From an uncultured Pseudomonadota bacterium (GTDB lineage: Bacteria; Pseudomonadota; Gammaproteobacteria; Steroidobacterales; Steroidobacteraceae): a DNA stretch of 64,000 nucleotides. The stretch covers positions 44,986-108,985 of the forward strand of contig CAIKMS010000007.1 in NCBI GenBank assembly GCA_903828595.1, read 5' to 3'. The notes under the pieces are model-generated. The model made no database searches, was not told the origin of the DNA, and saw only the letters and a list, made by a program, of their open reading frames with translations. Below, one piece after another: positions 18,053-26,767 of the stretch; position 1 is the stretch's first letter; each line of letters opens with the position of its first letter. The translations under genes were made by a program, and so were the position numbers.

Positions 18053-18706
18053 ATGCCGCGCTATGAACGAGTCACCGAAATTTGCGCCCTATTGAGTCGC
18101 TCCCGCGAACCGGTAAGCCTGCAAAGTTTATGTGCTGAGATGGAAGTCGCACCGGCAACGGTGAAGCGCCTACTGCGCTTTCTGCGCGAAGATTTAAGAC
18201 TTGCCGTTTATTTTGACCGAGATCTCGGCGGTTACCTGTTGCTGCGGCCACCCGATCCAAACCCCATGCACCGGCGCAACACCGACCCGCCGGCCACGCA
18301 CAGGGCACGCTCTCAAGGCACGACTTCCCCCGATCCCACAACGCTCAGACCTCTCTCGAACTCAATCGGATCATTATTTGATCCACCCGCATCCCCAGAT
18401 CCGCCGCAAACCTCCCACCCTCAAAACGGCAACACGCACCCCACCGGGCAATGCGCGACCTTGAAGTTCGCCGCATCCCATGCTGCTCATGCCTTGCAAC
18501 GCGCTCAACGTCATCCACAGCAGACAACGGAAATACTCGATGACGGAAGTGTCCTGCTCAACGTGCGCTATGACGACGCCTGGCAAATACAGCAAGAGGT
18601 ATTGAGCCTAGGCGCCGGCGTTGAAATTTTAGCGCCCACACAGCTGCGTCAGGCCTTCGTTCAAAACCTAAGAGCGATCCTAGGCTCCTATACCAAGCTT
18701 GCTTAG
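18053..18706 (+). CDS. WYL-family-like regulator lacking the WYL domain (HTH + linker + WCX)
   Basis: 217 residues. Residues 1-65 match the N-terminal winged HTH of WYL-type regulators (YERVTEICALLSRSREPVS, ATVKRLLRFLREDL, FDRDLGGYLL). Residues 138-217 match the C-terminal WCX extension (ILDDGSVLLNVRYDD, VLSLGAGVEILAPTQLRQAF, NLRAILGSY). Between them, where a WYL domain of roughly 70 or more residues belongs, is a Pro/Thr/Ser/His-rich linker (66-136) with no folded pattern; the other two forward frames of that DNA do not show WYL motifs either. An AGGAAGG ribosome-binding site precedes the ATG, so it looks expressed. Divergent from the DUF6502 trio; ends 3 bp from the convergent murI. It may control the trio (inference). 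Confidence 0.75.
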   Translation: MPRYERVTEICALLSRSREPVSLQSLCAEMEVAPATVKRLLRFLREDLRLAVYFDRDLGGYLLLRPPDPNPMHRRNTDPPATHRARSQGTTSPDPTTLRPLSNSIGSLFDPPASPDPPQTSHPQNGNTHPTGQCATLKFAASHAAHALQRAQRHPQQTTEILDDGSVLLNVRYDDAWQIQQEVLSLGAGVEILAPTQLRQAFVQNLRAILGSYTKLA

Positions 18707-18709
18707 CGC

Positions 18710-19528
18710 TCAGGCCAAGTCCACCACCTCAACCGCCGACTCGGGGATGGCTTCCCCGTAAAACAAACTACCCACTCGCGCGAAGCGCTCAGCTCCATCG
18801 GTCGCCAGAAAGCGCACCGCACGAGGGTCGGCAAGGCCCTCTTGGGCAAGTAGCCTTAGTGAGGCTAACGTCGCCCTGACAGCCAGTGCGGTCGTAGCCG
18901 CCGAGTCCACCCAACGATGCTCAGGCGTCAACAACGACTGCAGCACGGGCAAGAAAACCGGAAAATGCGTGCAACCCAAAACGACCGTATCGACCGGCGT
19001 CACCGCAATGGGGGCTAGATAGCGGCGCGCGACCAGCTCCACGATAGGCCCACTGACTAGCCCCTCTTCGGCTAGCGCGACCAACAAAGGACAAGCAAGG
19101 CTTAGCACTTGCGCGTGACTGTTGAAAGTCTTTATGGCGCGTTCATAAGCGCCACCCCGGACGGTTCCTTCCGTGGCCAGCACTGCGATCTTCCCCGTAG
19201 CGCTTGTCGCTGCGGCGGCCTGAGCACCAGGCTCTAAGACGCCGATCACCGGCATGCCACCTAGCGCCTCGCGCAAAGCTGGCAGCGCAACCGCGGAAGC
19301 GGTGTTACAAGCGATGACCAGACTCTTCACATCGTATCGGCGTAAATTCACGGCGCATTGCAAGGCATAGCGGCTGACCGTATCCGCGCTCTTCGCTCCG
19401 TAGGGCAGACGAGCTGTATCACCCAGATAGACAAAGCGCTCAAAGGGCATGGCCTGCCTTAGCGCGCGCAGTACGGTCAGGCCACCCACACCCGAATCAA
19501 ATACCCCAATCGCCCGCGCATCGCTCAC
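18710..19528 (-). CDS. murI: glutamate racemase
   Basis: Makes D-glutamate for peptidoglycan. About 272 residues from the GTG at 19528. Seen: AIGVFDSGVGGLTVLRAL, the first catalytic cysteine in IACNTASA and the second in LGCTHFP, plus GDTARLPYG. The frame is open up to 19573, but that would overlap the end of lysS by 38 bp and add a Cys/Arg-rich leader not seen in the family; GTG at 19528 follows the lysS stop and is preferred. Confidence 0.96.
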   Translation of the reverse strand: MSDARAIGVFDSGVGGLTVLRALRQAMPFERFVYLGDTARLPYGAKSADTVSRYALQCAVNLRRYDVKSLVIACNTASAVALPALREALGGMPVIGVLEPGAQAAAATSATGKIAVLATEGTVRGGAYERAIKTFNSHAQVLSLACPLLVALAEEGLVSGPIVELVARRYLAPIAVTPVDTVVLGCTHFPVFLPVLQSLLTPEHRWVDSAATTALAVRATLASLRLLAQEGLADPRAVRFLATDGAERFARVGSLFYGEAIPESAVEVVDLA

Positions 19529-19535
19529 GAGCCCA

Positions 19536-21059
19536 TCAAACCTCAGGCCGCATCGCCGGGAACAACAGCACATCGCGAATAGAAGCGCTGTTGGTAAACA
19601 ACATCACCAATCGATCGATACCGATGCCAAGCCCGCCGGTGGGCGGCAACCCGTATTCCAGAGCGCGAATGTAATCGGCATCAAAATACATTGCCTCGGC
19701 GTCGCCTGAGTCTTTCAAATCAACCTGTTCTTGAAAGCGCCGGGCTTGATCTTCGGGGTCGTTGAGTTCTGAAAAGCCATTCGCCAACTCCCGGCCAGCC
19801 ACAAAAAACTCGAAACGGTCGGTCAAAAACGGATCCGAGTCCTTAGAACGTGACAGTGGTGAGACTTCGGTCGGATAACCGTAAATAAAAGTTGGCTGAA
19901 TGAGCGTTGGCTCTACCGTTTTATCAAACAACTCCATTAGCAATTTGCCGGCGCCTGCCGATTCCTCAGCTTTTACACCCTGCGTGAGAAGAATCTCGAC
20001 CAGATAATCCCTATCCCGCAGACGCGAAGCATCCAGATGCGGATTTATCGTCAAAACACTTTGCTCAACCGTAATGCGTGCGAAGGGGGTTCCAAAGTCC
20101 AACACATGGCTCTGATAAGGAACCCTTCGCTCACCGACTATGGTGTCGGCGATGCCACGCATCAACTGCTCGACCAAATCCATGATGTCAATGTAATCAG
20201 CGTAGGCCTGATACAACTCCAGCATCGTGAATTCCGGGTTATGCCGCGTGGACAACCCCTCGTTGCGGAAGTTTCGATTAATCTCATACACGCGCTCAAA
20301 GCCGCCAACCACCAAACGCTTTAAGTACAACTCCGGCGCGATACGCAGATACATTTGCATATCCAAGGCGTTGTGGTGGGTCAAAAAAGGCCGCGCTACC
20401 GCACCGCCGGGAATCGGGTGCAGCATGGGAGTCTCAACCTCCATAAAACTCAACGCGTTCAGATACGAGCGTAAATAGGCCACGATCTGCGTGCGCCGCG
20501 CGAATACCGCGCGACTCTCCGCGTTAACGATCAGGTCCACATAACGCTGCCGATAGCGCACTTCCGTATCAGACAAACCGTGCCACTTATCCGGCAAAGG
20601 TCGCAGCGATTTAGTGAGCAATACCAATGAATGGGCACGCACCGATAACTCGCCGGTTTTCGTGCGCATCAAGGTGCCCTGCGCACCAATGAGATCGCCT
20701 ACATCCCAACTTTTAAGCGCCTCGTAGGTGTCGCCTAACAGAGCACTTTGCAAAAACAACTGAATCTTGCCGGTGCGGTCCTCAAGCACTACGAAACTGG
20801 TTTTACCCTGAACTCGCTTAGCCATGATCCGACCGCTAACCGCCACATTGACACTTTCCGCTTCAAACCCGGCAGCATCTCGCTCAGCAAAGCTCAACTG
20901 CAAATCACCTGCCAGCGCATTGCGACGAAAATCGTTAGGGTAAGCCTGACCAGCCTGACGCCAGTCGGACAGTTTTTGCCGCCGCTCCTGAATGAGCCGA
21001 TTTTCATCGACCGGGGCTAACTCGGCGTTTGCTGGGGATTCTGAGGTAGTGTCGGTCAT
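19536..21059 (-). CDS. lysS: lysyl-tRNA synthetase, class II
   Basis: Charges tRNA-Lys; 507 residues. Seen: an N-terminal OB-fold anticodon-binding domain ([21 protein letters not shown]), class II motif 1 around [10 protein letters not shown], motif 2 [18 protein letters not shown], and motif 3 [13 protein letters not shown] near the C-terminus. Follows prfB with a 7-bp gap; prfB-lysS is a widely conserved pair. Confidence 0.98.
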   Translation of the reverse strand: MTDTTSESPANAELAPVDENRLIQERRQKLSDWRQAGQAYPNDFRRNALAGDLQLSFAERDAAGFEAESVNVAVSGRIMAKRVQGKTSFVVLEDRTGKIQLFLQSALLGDTYEALKSWDVGDLIGAQGTLMRTKTGELSVRAHSLVLLTKSLRPLPDKWHGLSDTEVRYRQRYVDLIVNAESRAVFARRTQIVAYLRSYLNALSFMEVETPMLHPIPGGAVARPFLTHHNALDMQMYLRIAPELYLKRLVVGGFERVYEINRNFRNEGLSTRHNPEFTMLELYQAYADYIDIMDLVEQLMRGIADTIVGERRVPYQSHVLDFGTPFARITVEQSVLTINPHLDASRLRDRDYLVEILLTQGVKAEESAGAGKLLMELFDKTVEPTLIQPTFIYGYPTEVSPLSRSKDSDPFLTDRFEFFVAGRELANGFSELNDPEDQARRFQEQVDLKDSGDAEAMYFDADYIRALEYGLPPTGGLGIGIDRLVMLFTNSASIRDVLLFPAMRPEV

Positions 21060-21066
21060 GGTGTTA

Positions 21067-22168
21067 TCAGAGCCCCTGCTTGAGACTCGCCTCCATAAAT
21101 TGATCTAAGTCGCCATCCAATACGGCCGTGGTGTTACCCACTTCCACTAGAGTCCGTAAATCCTTGATTCGTGCTTGATCCAACACGTACGACCGAATTT
21201 GATTACCCCAACTCACATCAGACTTGGCGTCTTCCAAAACACGGGCGGCAGCGTTTCGCTTATTAAATTCCAATTCATACAACTTCGCGCGCAGCATTTT
21301 CATCGCCGTTGCGCGATTTTTATGCTGACTACGTTCGCCTTGACACGCGACGACGATTCCACTGGGCACGTGCCGTATACGTACGGCAGACTCGGTTTTA
21401 TTCACGTGCTGACCACCCGCGCCACTGGAACGGTAGGTGTCAGTCTCTAAGTCGGCCGGGTTGATATCCACAGCAATATCATCGTCCACTTCGGGCGATA
21501 CGAAGACCGATGCAAATGAGGTATGACGCCGATTGCCCGAATCAAAAGGTGACTTGCGGACTAACCGGTGAACGCCGGTCTCTGTGCGTAACCAGCCGTA
21601 GGCATAATCACCCTCAATGCGCAGGTTAACGCCCTTGATACCCGCGACCTCGCCATCCGAAATATCCATGACTTCGTGTTTAAAACCATGAGCATCGGCC
21701 CATTTAAGGTACATGCGCATCAACATGCTGGCCCAGTCCTGCGCTTCGGTGCCGCCGGCTCCGGCCTGTATATCCAGGTACGCGTTGGATGGATCCATCT
21801 GCCCTGGAAACATTCGCTGAAATTCCAGGCCTTTAACGTCGCGCTCTAAGCGCTGACAGTCCGCATCAATTTCAATTAACGTTGCCTGATCGGATTCGGC
21901 TTCCGCCAGTTCTAAAAGCTCTAAAGCACCCGCCAACCCATCGCGTACGGAGTCTAGCCGGGTAACCACGGCATCCAGCTTGGCTCTTTCTCGACCCAGC
22001 GCCTCAGCGCGCTCTGGCTGGGACCAGATGGCTGGGTTCTCCAACTCTCTGGAAACTTCAATTAGCCGTTCGGATTTGTCCTGGTATTCAAAGATACCTC
22101 CGTAGGGATTCCAGTCTGTCCTGGAGGTCCTTAAGAGTGCGCCGCAACGGGGTAACTTCAATGCTCAT
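21067..22168 (-). CDS. prfB: peptide chain release factor 2 (programmed +1 frameshift)
   Basis: Recognises UGA and UAA stop codons. Two frames make up the gene: ATG at 22168 to codon 26 (CTT, 22093-22091), an in-frame TGA at 22090-22088, then after a +1 shift GAA at 22089 through to 21067. The product would be 366 residues against 365 in E. coli. Seen: stop-recognition motif SPF in [11 protein letters not shown] and the catalytic GGQ in [14 protein letters not shown]. The frame read alone begins with an unrelated leader, confirming the shift. Followed by lysS. Confidence 0.97.
22088..22101 (-). promoter_or_regulatory. prfB programmed frameshift site
   Basis: GGAGG, then TAT, CTT, TGA, A. The internal Shine-Dalgarno-like GGAGG lies 3 nt before the CTT slippery codon and the TGA, the same spacing as in E. 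coli (AGGGGG TAT CTT TGA C). Low RF2 lets ribosomes slip to GAA and make more RF2. Here the base after TGA is A rather than C. Confidence 0.95.
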
Positions 22169-22216
22169 AATGCTCAGTCTTTTCAAGGAGCGCAGCAACA
22201 GCCGCGATAGAACTTT

Positions 22217-22245
22217 AGAATAACATGCCTGCCTGTAGAGCCGAA
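22217..22245 (-). promoter_or_regulatory. possible promoter of prfB-lysS-murI
   Basis: Minus strand TTCGGC (22245-22240), 17-bp spacer ending TGT, then TATTCT (22222-22217): an extended -10 with weak boxes, about 45 bp upstream of the prfB ATG. The only plausible promoter seen between recJ and prfB. Confidence 0.35.
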
Positions 22246-22271
22246 CCAAGTCAGCCACAAGTTCACTAAAA

Positions 22272-23984
22272 TCAGGGACTCGCCAGCTCTAAATCCTCGA
22301 TCATCAGTTGCGGACGACGCAAACCCTGATACTCATTCACATCTAAGCGGTAGACCAAATCAACTGCCGCCGATATTCGTGGCGGTTGGCGTTGCCCCCC
22401 CACCAACCAATTGAAGGCAATCGCATCAATGGGTTTCGCCTCTTTGCTGGGACGCACAGTCAGCTTTAAGTGCTTCTCCTTCAAGACGCGACACTCTAAG
22501 ACCGTAAATTGACCATCAAAGCACGGCTCAGGGAAAGCCGAGCCCCAGGGGCCACCCTCGCGCAGCGCTGCAGCAGTTTCCAGGGACAGCTCAGCCGCCG
22601 TGAGCGAGCCGTCGGTCAGTAACGCACCCGAGATCATCTCCGGGTCAGCAACACGTGCCACCTCACTGGCAAACAGCGCGGCAAATTCAGAGACGCGTTC
22701 CACCGACAGGGTTAGCCCCGCTGCCATCGCATGGCCACCAAATTTATGCAGTAAACCCGGTGCGCGCACTACCACGGCTTCGAGAATGTCCTTTACGTGC
22801 AGACCCGGTACCGAGCGTGCTGAGCCACGCACAATGCCCTCTTCGGCCGGCGCAAAGGCAACCACTGGCCGGTGGATCTGCTCCTTCACGCGTCCTGCGA
22901 CAAGGCCTACGACACCGGCATGCCAATCAGGATCAAACAAGCACAACGCATAGGGCAATTGGGCGCCCGGTTCGTGAAAATTCAATCTAGACACGATGGC
23001 CAGCGCTTCCTCCTGCATCTTAGCTTCCGTGACGCGTCGCTGCTTATTAAGCAAATCCAGCCGCTCAGCTAACTCAAGCGCCCTGCCTTCATCGTCAGTG
23101 ACCAAACACTCAATCCCGATGGACATATCACTCATGCGGCCCGCCGCATTGATGCGAGGGGCGATAGCAAAACCAAAATCGCCAGCACGAAGGTCAATCA
23201 GCGCGCGTTCGGCTAACGCGCATAGAGCGCGAATACCCGGCACAGCGCGACCCGCACGCACACGGCGCAGTCCTTGGTGTACCAGTATGCGATTATTGTG
23301 ATCCAACGGCACCACATCGGCCACGGTACCTAAGGCAACCAAATCCAAGAAATCCGTCAGCCTTGCCAGGGGCAGGCCAAGCCGTCGACACAAAGCAGCA
23401 AGCACATAAAAAGCCACGCCCACTCCGGCCAAAGACTTACTCAAAAACCGACTACCCGGAAGGTTAGGATTCACATGCACCGTGGCATCGGGTAACTCAC
23501 TGCCGGGTAAATGATGGTCGGTAATCAGCACATCCATCCCATAAGCGCGAGCCAGCGCCACCCCTTCAAAGCTCGATACGCCGTTATCAACCGTCACCAA
23601 CAAACTAGGCTTACGCTCTTTTGCCAGCTCGACCACACCCACAGATAGCCCATAGCCCAACGTAAATCGATCCGGAACCAGAAAGTCCACGTGCGAAAAG
23701 CCAAATCGACGCAAAGCACGAATCATCAGTGCGGAGGCGGTAGCGCCATCGGCATCAAAGTCACCGATAATAAGCACTCGACCCAACTGATGCGCCAGCA
23801 ACAAAGAGGCCGCCTCATCGACGCTGTCTAAACTGCCGATGGGGATGAGGCGATCCAAAGACAGTTCCAAGTCAGCCACCGCGCGGATACCGCGAGCGGC
23901 ATAAGCACGCGCCAATACCGGATGGAGATTCGAGGATATCTCCAGCGGCGGTAGAACTCGGCGTTTAACCGGTCGTCTAATCAC
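22272..23984 (-). CDS. recJ: single-stranded-DNA-specific exonuclease RecJ
   Basis: 5'-3' ssDNA exonuclease in RecFOR recombination and mismatch repair. From the GTG at 23984 it is 570 residues, the usual size. Seen: DHH-family motifs GDFDADGATASALM, VTVDNGVSS, ITDHHLPG, and a later NAAGRMSD, followed by the DHHA1 segment HKFGGHAMAAGLTL. The frame is open to 24074, but GTG at 23984 overlaps the upstream stop (GTGA), has GGGAGAGG upstream and starts at the conserved end. Confidence 0.97.
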   Translation of the reverse strand: MIRRPVKRRVLPPLEISSNLHPVLARAYAARGIRAVADLELSLDRLIPIGSLDSVDEAASLLLAHQLGRVLIIGDFDADGATASALMIRALRRFGFSHVDFLVPDRFTLGYGLSVGVVELAKERKPSLLVTVDNGVSSFEGVALARAYGMDVLITDHHLPGSELPDATVHVNPNLPGSRFLSKSLAGVGVAFYVLAALCRRLGLPLARLTDFLDLVALGTVADVVPLDHNNRILVHQGLRRVRAGRAVPGIRALCALAERALIDLRAGDFGFAIAPRINAAGRMSDMSIGIECLVTDDEGRALELAERLDLLNKQRRVTEAKMQEEALAIVSRLNFHEPGAQLPYALCLFDPDWHAGVVGLVAGRVKEQIHRPVVAFAPAEEGIVRGSARSVPGLHVKDILEAVVVRAPGLLHKFGGHAMAAGLTLSVERVSEFAALFASEVARVADPEMISGALLTDGSLTAAELSLETAAALREGGPWGSAFPEPCFDGQFTVLECRVLKEKHLKLTVRPSKEAKPIDAIAFNWLVGGQRQPPRISAAVDLVYRLDVNEYQGLRRPQLMIEDLELASP

Positions 23985-24910
23985 AAGGCCTCTCCCTGCC
24001 ACCAGGGCTGTGGCCGTCGCCAGTAACGCAGTCGCTGCCAAGCCTGCAGTCGGTAAACACGACCCCCAAACCACAACTGAACCTGACTAAACCGTCCGGA
24101 CAGGATACGACGCTGCAAAGGCTGAAAATAACGCTCTTCGGCCAACTCAAACGCATTGCCTTCACGTCCTAGAGCACTCACCCTAACCGTAATCACCTCA
24201 TCGCCACTGACCCGAGCCTGGTTAGTCGCCAGTGTGGACAGGGCGTTCAGGTAGGCATCATCCGACTCACATGCCGGCAAGGCATTGGGTCGCGTCACCG
24301 GATGATGAGAGCCGCCCCACAGCCATAACGCGTTGACTGCGACATCGTCAGTGCCCGTGAGCGGTGCTTGGTACAACCACATTTGCAATTCGGTCATCAC
24401 CCGTTGCAGAGCTAAGGCCCCCTCACCACGCGGTAGCGCACCGGCAATGTCTTGGCCAGTAAAAGGATCGGGGTCGAAGGTTTCTGGCACGGGCCCCACC
24501 GCCATCTTGCATAAAAGCCCGCTAGGCGTAGGCAAAAGCGTCATATCCGCCTCGCCCCAATCACGCTCAAAGCTTTCAACCAAAGCGGTTTGCTGAGCAA
24601 GGCTTAACGTTAGGGGGCCGGCCGGATGCACCCGGACATGATTTAAACCTGCCACTAAATGCAACGCCGAGGCCAGGTACCAAGTACCCGGGGCCTCTAA
24701 GCCCGCGGCGGCAGCCAGGGTGGCGGCCAACGGCAGCGGTGCGACCACGTTAACCGCCCAGGACGGTGCGGCAAACGCACGCCAGTTAGGCTCAATGGCC
24801 ATCACATCGGCCTGCGCCAAGAGTTTCTCCAATGTCGGCAGGCGCGGAGCCACCGGCGCCGACAAGCCCAGAGGCTGCAAATCCGCGACCACCACTTTTA
24901 AAACACCCAC
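23981..24910 (-). CDS. RpfE-type conserved protein of unknown function
   Basis: 309 residues, mostly cytoplasmic in appearance. It resembles the RpfE/COG4255-like proteins found next to recJ in Xanthomonas and betaproteobacteria, sharing a central VNALWLWGGS signature after an MTELQMWLYQAPLT segment, and a C-terminal SGRFSQVQLWFGGRVYRL part. No catalytic motif was identified. Xanthomonas rpfE lies in the rpf quorum-sensing locus but its biochemical role is unsettled; here no rpfF, rpfC or rpfG is present nearby. Overlaps recJ by 4 bp, so they are co-expressed. Confidence 0.65.
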   Translation of the reverse strand: MGVLKVVVADLQPLGLSAPVAPRLPTLEKLLAQADVMAIEPNWRAFAAPSWAVNVVAPLPLAATLAAAAGLEAPGTWYLASALHLVAGLNHVRVHPAGPLTLSLAQQTALVESFERDWGEADMTLLPTPSGLLCKMAVGPVPETFDPDPFTGQDIAGALPRGEGALALQRVMTELQMWLYQAPLTGTDDVAVNALWLWGGSHHPVTRPNALPACESDDAYLNALSTLATNQARVSGDEVITVRVSALGREGNAFELAEERYFQPLQRRILSGRFSQVQLWFGGRVYRLQAWQRLRYWRRPQPWWQGEAL

Positions 24911-24955
24911 AACAGACCTCGTGAGAAATTGGCGCAGGTTAGGTATCTTAGGGTC

Positions 24956-25321
24956 ATGAAACTCTCCGCCACACCAAATTCAGGACAAAACCTCATCACC
25001 AGCTATGCGCCCGGGCAAATTCAGCTGGCACAACAAATCCTACAACGCAGCAGCGTGATCATGGCCGATCAGCTGATCGACTGGAACGTCACGTCTGTTG
25101 AAGACCTTAGCACGGGGGCCTTCGACACGATTGCAGCACTCCAACCGGAGTTGGTGCTGCTGGCCACCGGTGATCAGCAGCGATTTCCGATACCTGCTTT
25201 GATGGCCTACCTACCTTCACGCGGCATTGGCTTGGAGGTCATGACCAGTGCGGCTGCCTGTCGCACCTACAACGTTCTGGTGGCTGAAGACCGGCGTGTC
25301 GCGCTGGCGGTTATCCTTTAA
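24956..25321 (+). CDS. Mth938-like (DUF498) domain protein
   Basis: 121 residues from the ATG at 24956. Matches the small Mth938/Xcc1710-like fold: GQNLITSYAPGQIQLA, a QPELVLLATGDQQRFP strand-loop, and a C-terminal GIGLEVMTSAAACRTYNVLVAEDRRVALAVIL. Human and bacterial relatives (NDUFAF3-like) include respiratory complex I assembly factors, but no function can be claimed here. Divergent from the RpfE-like gene and convergent with nlpD. The frame opens at 24929; the later ATG fits the family start. Confidence 0.85.
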   Translation: MKLSATPNSGQNLITSYAPGQIQLAQQILQRSSVIMADQLIDWNVTSVEDLSTGAFDTIAALQPELVLLATGDQQRFPIPALMAYLPSRGIGLEVMTSAAACRTYNVLVAEDRRVALAVIL

Positions 25322-25345
25322 CCTCCAGCCCAGATCAACGCCATT

Positions 25346-26086
25346 TTAGGGTGCGCGACCACCTTGAGCCGGCAATAGTGACAAAGGATTGATTGGCCGG
25401 CCATCGCGGCGAATCTCAAAATACAGCATGGGCACGCCTTCTGCATTGCGGCCCATGGAACCAATCACAGCACCGGTATCCACATCCTGGCCGTCTTTGA
25501 CCAGCAAACTCTGGTTGTGCCCGTACGCCGTCAGAAAATGATCGTTATGGCGAATGATCACTAAAAGCCCGTAAGCCCGTAAGCCCGTGCCGTGATACAC
25601 CACCTTCCCCGCCGCCGCAGCGCGAACCGGCGATCCGACAGCGCCATCGATACGTAAACCAAAACCGCCGGAGGGACGATCCACGACCCCTTCCACCAAA
25701 CCCTGAGCCGGCCAAACAAAGGACGGCGCGGTGAGATCCGGGGCGGCCGGTTTAGGCACAGGTTCTTTTAACGCGGCAACGTTGGGGTTGGTGTTGGTGT
25801 TGGACTTAGGCGCCAAACGCAGGGTTTGTCCTGTGCGAATCGAGTAGCCCGGCCCTATCCCATTCCAGCGCGCCAGGTCCCGGTAATCCAGGCCGTGCCG
25901 AGTCGCTATTGAATACAGGGTATCGCCGGCAACCACCACGTAATCAGCACGAGTGGCAAGGCTGCTGGGTGCGGGCACCGGCGATGAAACGGGGTGACTG
26001 GCACAACCGGCAAGCCCACCCAGAGCCCACAGCCACAGCGCTGGCCGGCAAAAATCCAGTCGATTGCCTCTGACCTTAGTCAACAC
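25346..26086 (-). CDS. nlpD: NlpD-like lipoprotein, LysM plus degenerate M23 domain
   Basis: 246 residues. Lipoprotein signal with lipobox LAGC near 25-28, LysM domain (DYVVVAGDTLYSIATRHGLDYRDLARWNGI, about 49-78), a linker with an Asn-Thr repeat, and a C-terminal LytM/M23 domain. The metal-binding residues are largely gone: the first HxxxD region reads GLRIDGAVG and the usual LHFEIR reads LYFEIR. So, like E. coli NlpD, it should activate an amidase (AmiC) rather than cut peptidoglycan. Follows surE-pcm as usual, but rpoS, the usual next gene, is absent. Confidence 0.88.
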   Translation of the reverse strand: MLTKVRGNRLDFCRPALWLWALGGLAGCASHPVSSPVPAPSSLATRADYVVVAGDTLYSIATRHGLDYRDLARWNGIGPGYSIRTGQTLRLAPKSNTNTNPNVAALKEPVPKPAAPDLTAPSFVWPAQGLVEGVVDRPSGGFGLRIDGAVGSPVRAAAAGKVVYHGTGLRAYGLLVIIRHNDHFLTAYGHNQSLLVKDGQDVDTGAVIGSMGRNAEGVPMLYFEIRRDGRPINPLSLLPAQGGRAP

Positions 26087-26101
26087 GGGTCGTCTGCGCG
26101 C

Positions 26102-26767
26102 TCAGAGCAGCCCACCGAGCAGCGGCACAAAAGCCACTCCGCCGAGTCGCTCGCGGCTGTAATGCTCGTCGCGGCGCGTGATGCGCACCAACTCTTGCGC
26201 ACCATCCGGCCCCACCGGAACCACCAGTCGACCGCCGTTTGGAGAGAGTTGCTCCAGCAAAGGTTTGGGTATTTCCTCAGGAGCCGCAGCCACTAAAATC
26301 CCGTCATAAGGGCCCAGCGCTTTCCAACCCAAGTACCCATCACCGTGCCGGAACCGCACGTTATTAATCGCCAGTTCTTTCAATCTTTCCTTGGCGCGAT
26401 CCAATAACGGCCCTACGCGCTCGATGGTTCCCATTCGCGCAACCAGTGGCGCGAGCACCGAGGTTTGATAGCCGCAACCGGTACCAATCTCTAAAACATT
26501 ATAAAGACGCACGTTTTGCAACAAGGCCTCGGTCATACGCGCAACAATGTAAGGCTGCGAGATCGTCTGACCAAAGCCTATAGGTAGAGCCGTATCTTCA
26601 TAAGCGCGAGTAGCCAGTGCTTCATCCACAAACAAATGACGAGGCACATCTCGGATGCGCTCCAAGACCGCCTCATCGCGGATACCCTGCTCCCGAAGCC
26701 GGGTGATCAGTCGCTCGCGCGTACGGGCTGAGGTCATGCCAATACCGCTGAGGCGACGATCGGTCAT
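26102..26767 (-). CDS. pcm: protein-L-isoaspartate O-methyltransferase
   Basis: SAM-dependent repair enzyme for isomerised aspartate residues in aged proteins. 221 residues. Seen: [20 protein letters not shown] (substrate loop), the SAM motif [18 protein letters not shown], and a late [11 protein letters not shown] motif. ATG start overlaps the surE stop by 4 bp, the standard surE-pcm arrangement. Confidence 0.97.
   Translation of the reverse strand: MTDRRLSGIGMTSARTRERLITRLREQGIRDEAVLERIRDVPRHLFVDEALATRAYEDTALPIGFGQTISQPYIVARMTEALLQNVRLYNVLEIGTGCGYQTSVLAPLVARMGTIERVGPLLDRAKERLKELAINNVRFRHGDGYLGWKALGPYDGILVAAAPEEIPKPLLEQLSPNGGRLVVPVGPDGAQELVRITRRDEHYSRERLGGVAFVPLLGGLL

Noticed and set aside
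18243..18464. Frameshifted WYL domain hidden in the linker of the HTH-WCX gene
   Set aside because: Translations of the other two frames are Pro/His/Arg-rich or interrupted and show no WYL motif.
22210..22238. GAACTT near 22210 as a second sigma-E promoter
   Set aside because: No GTCTAA-like -10 box at the right distance on either strand.
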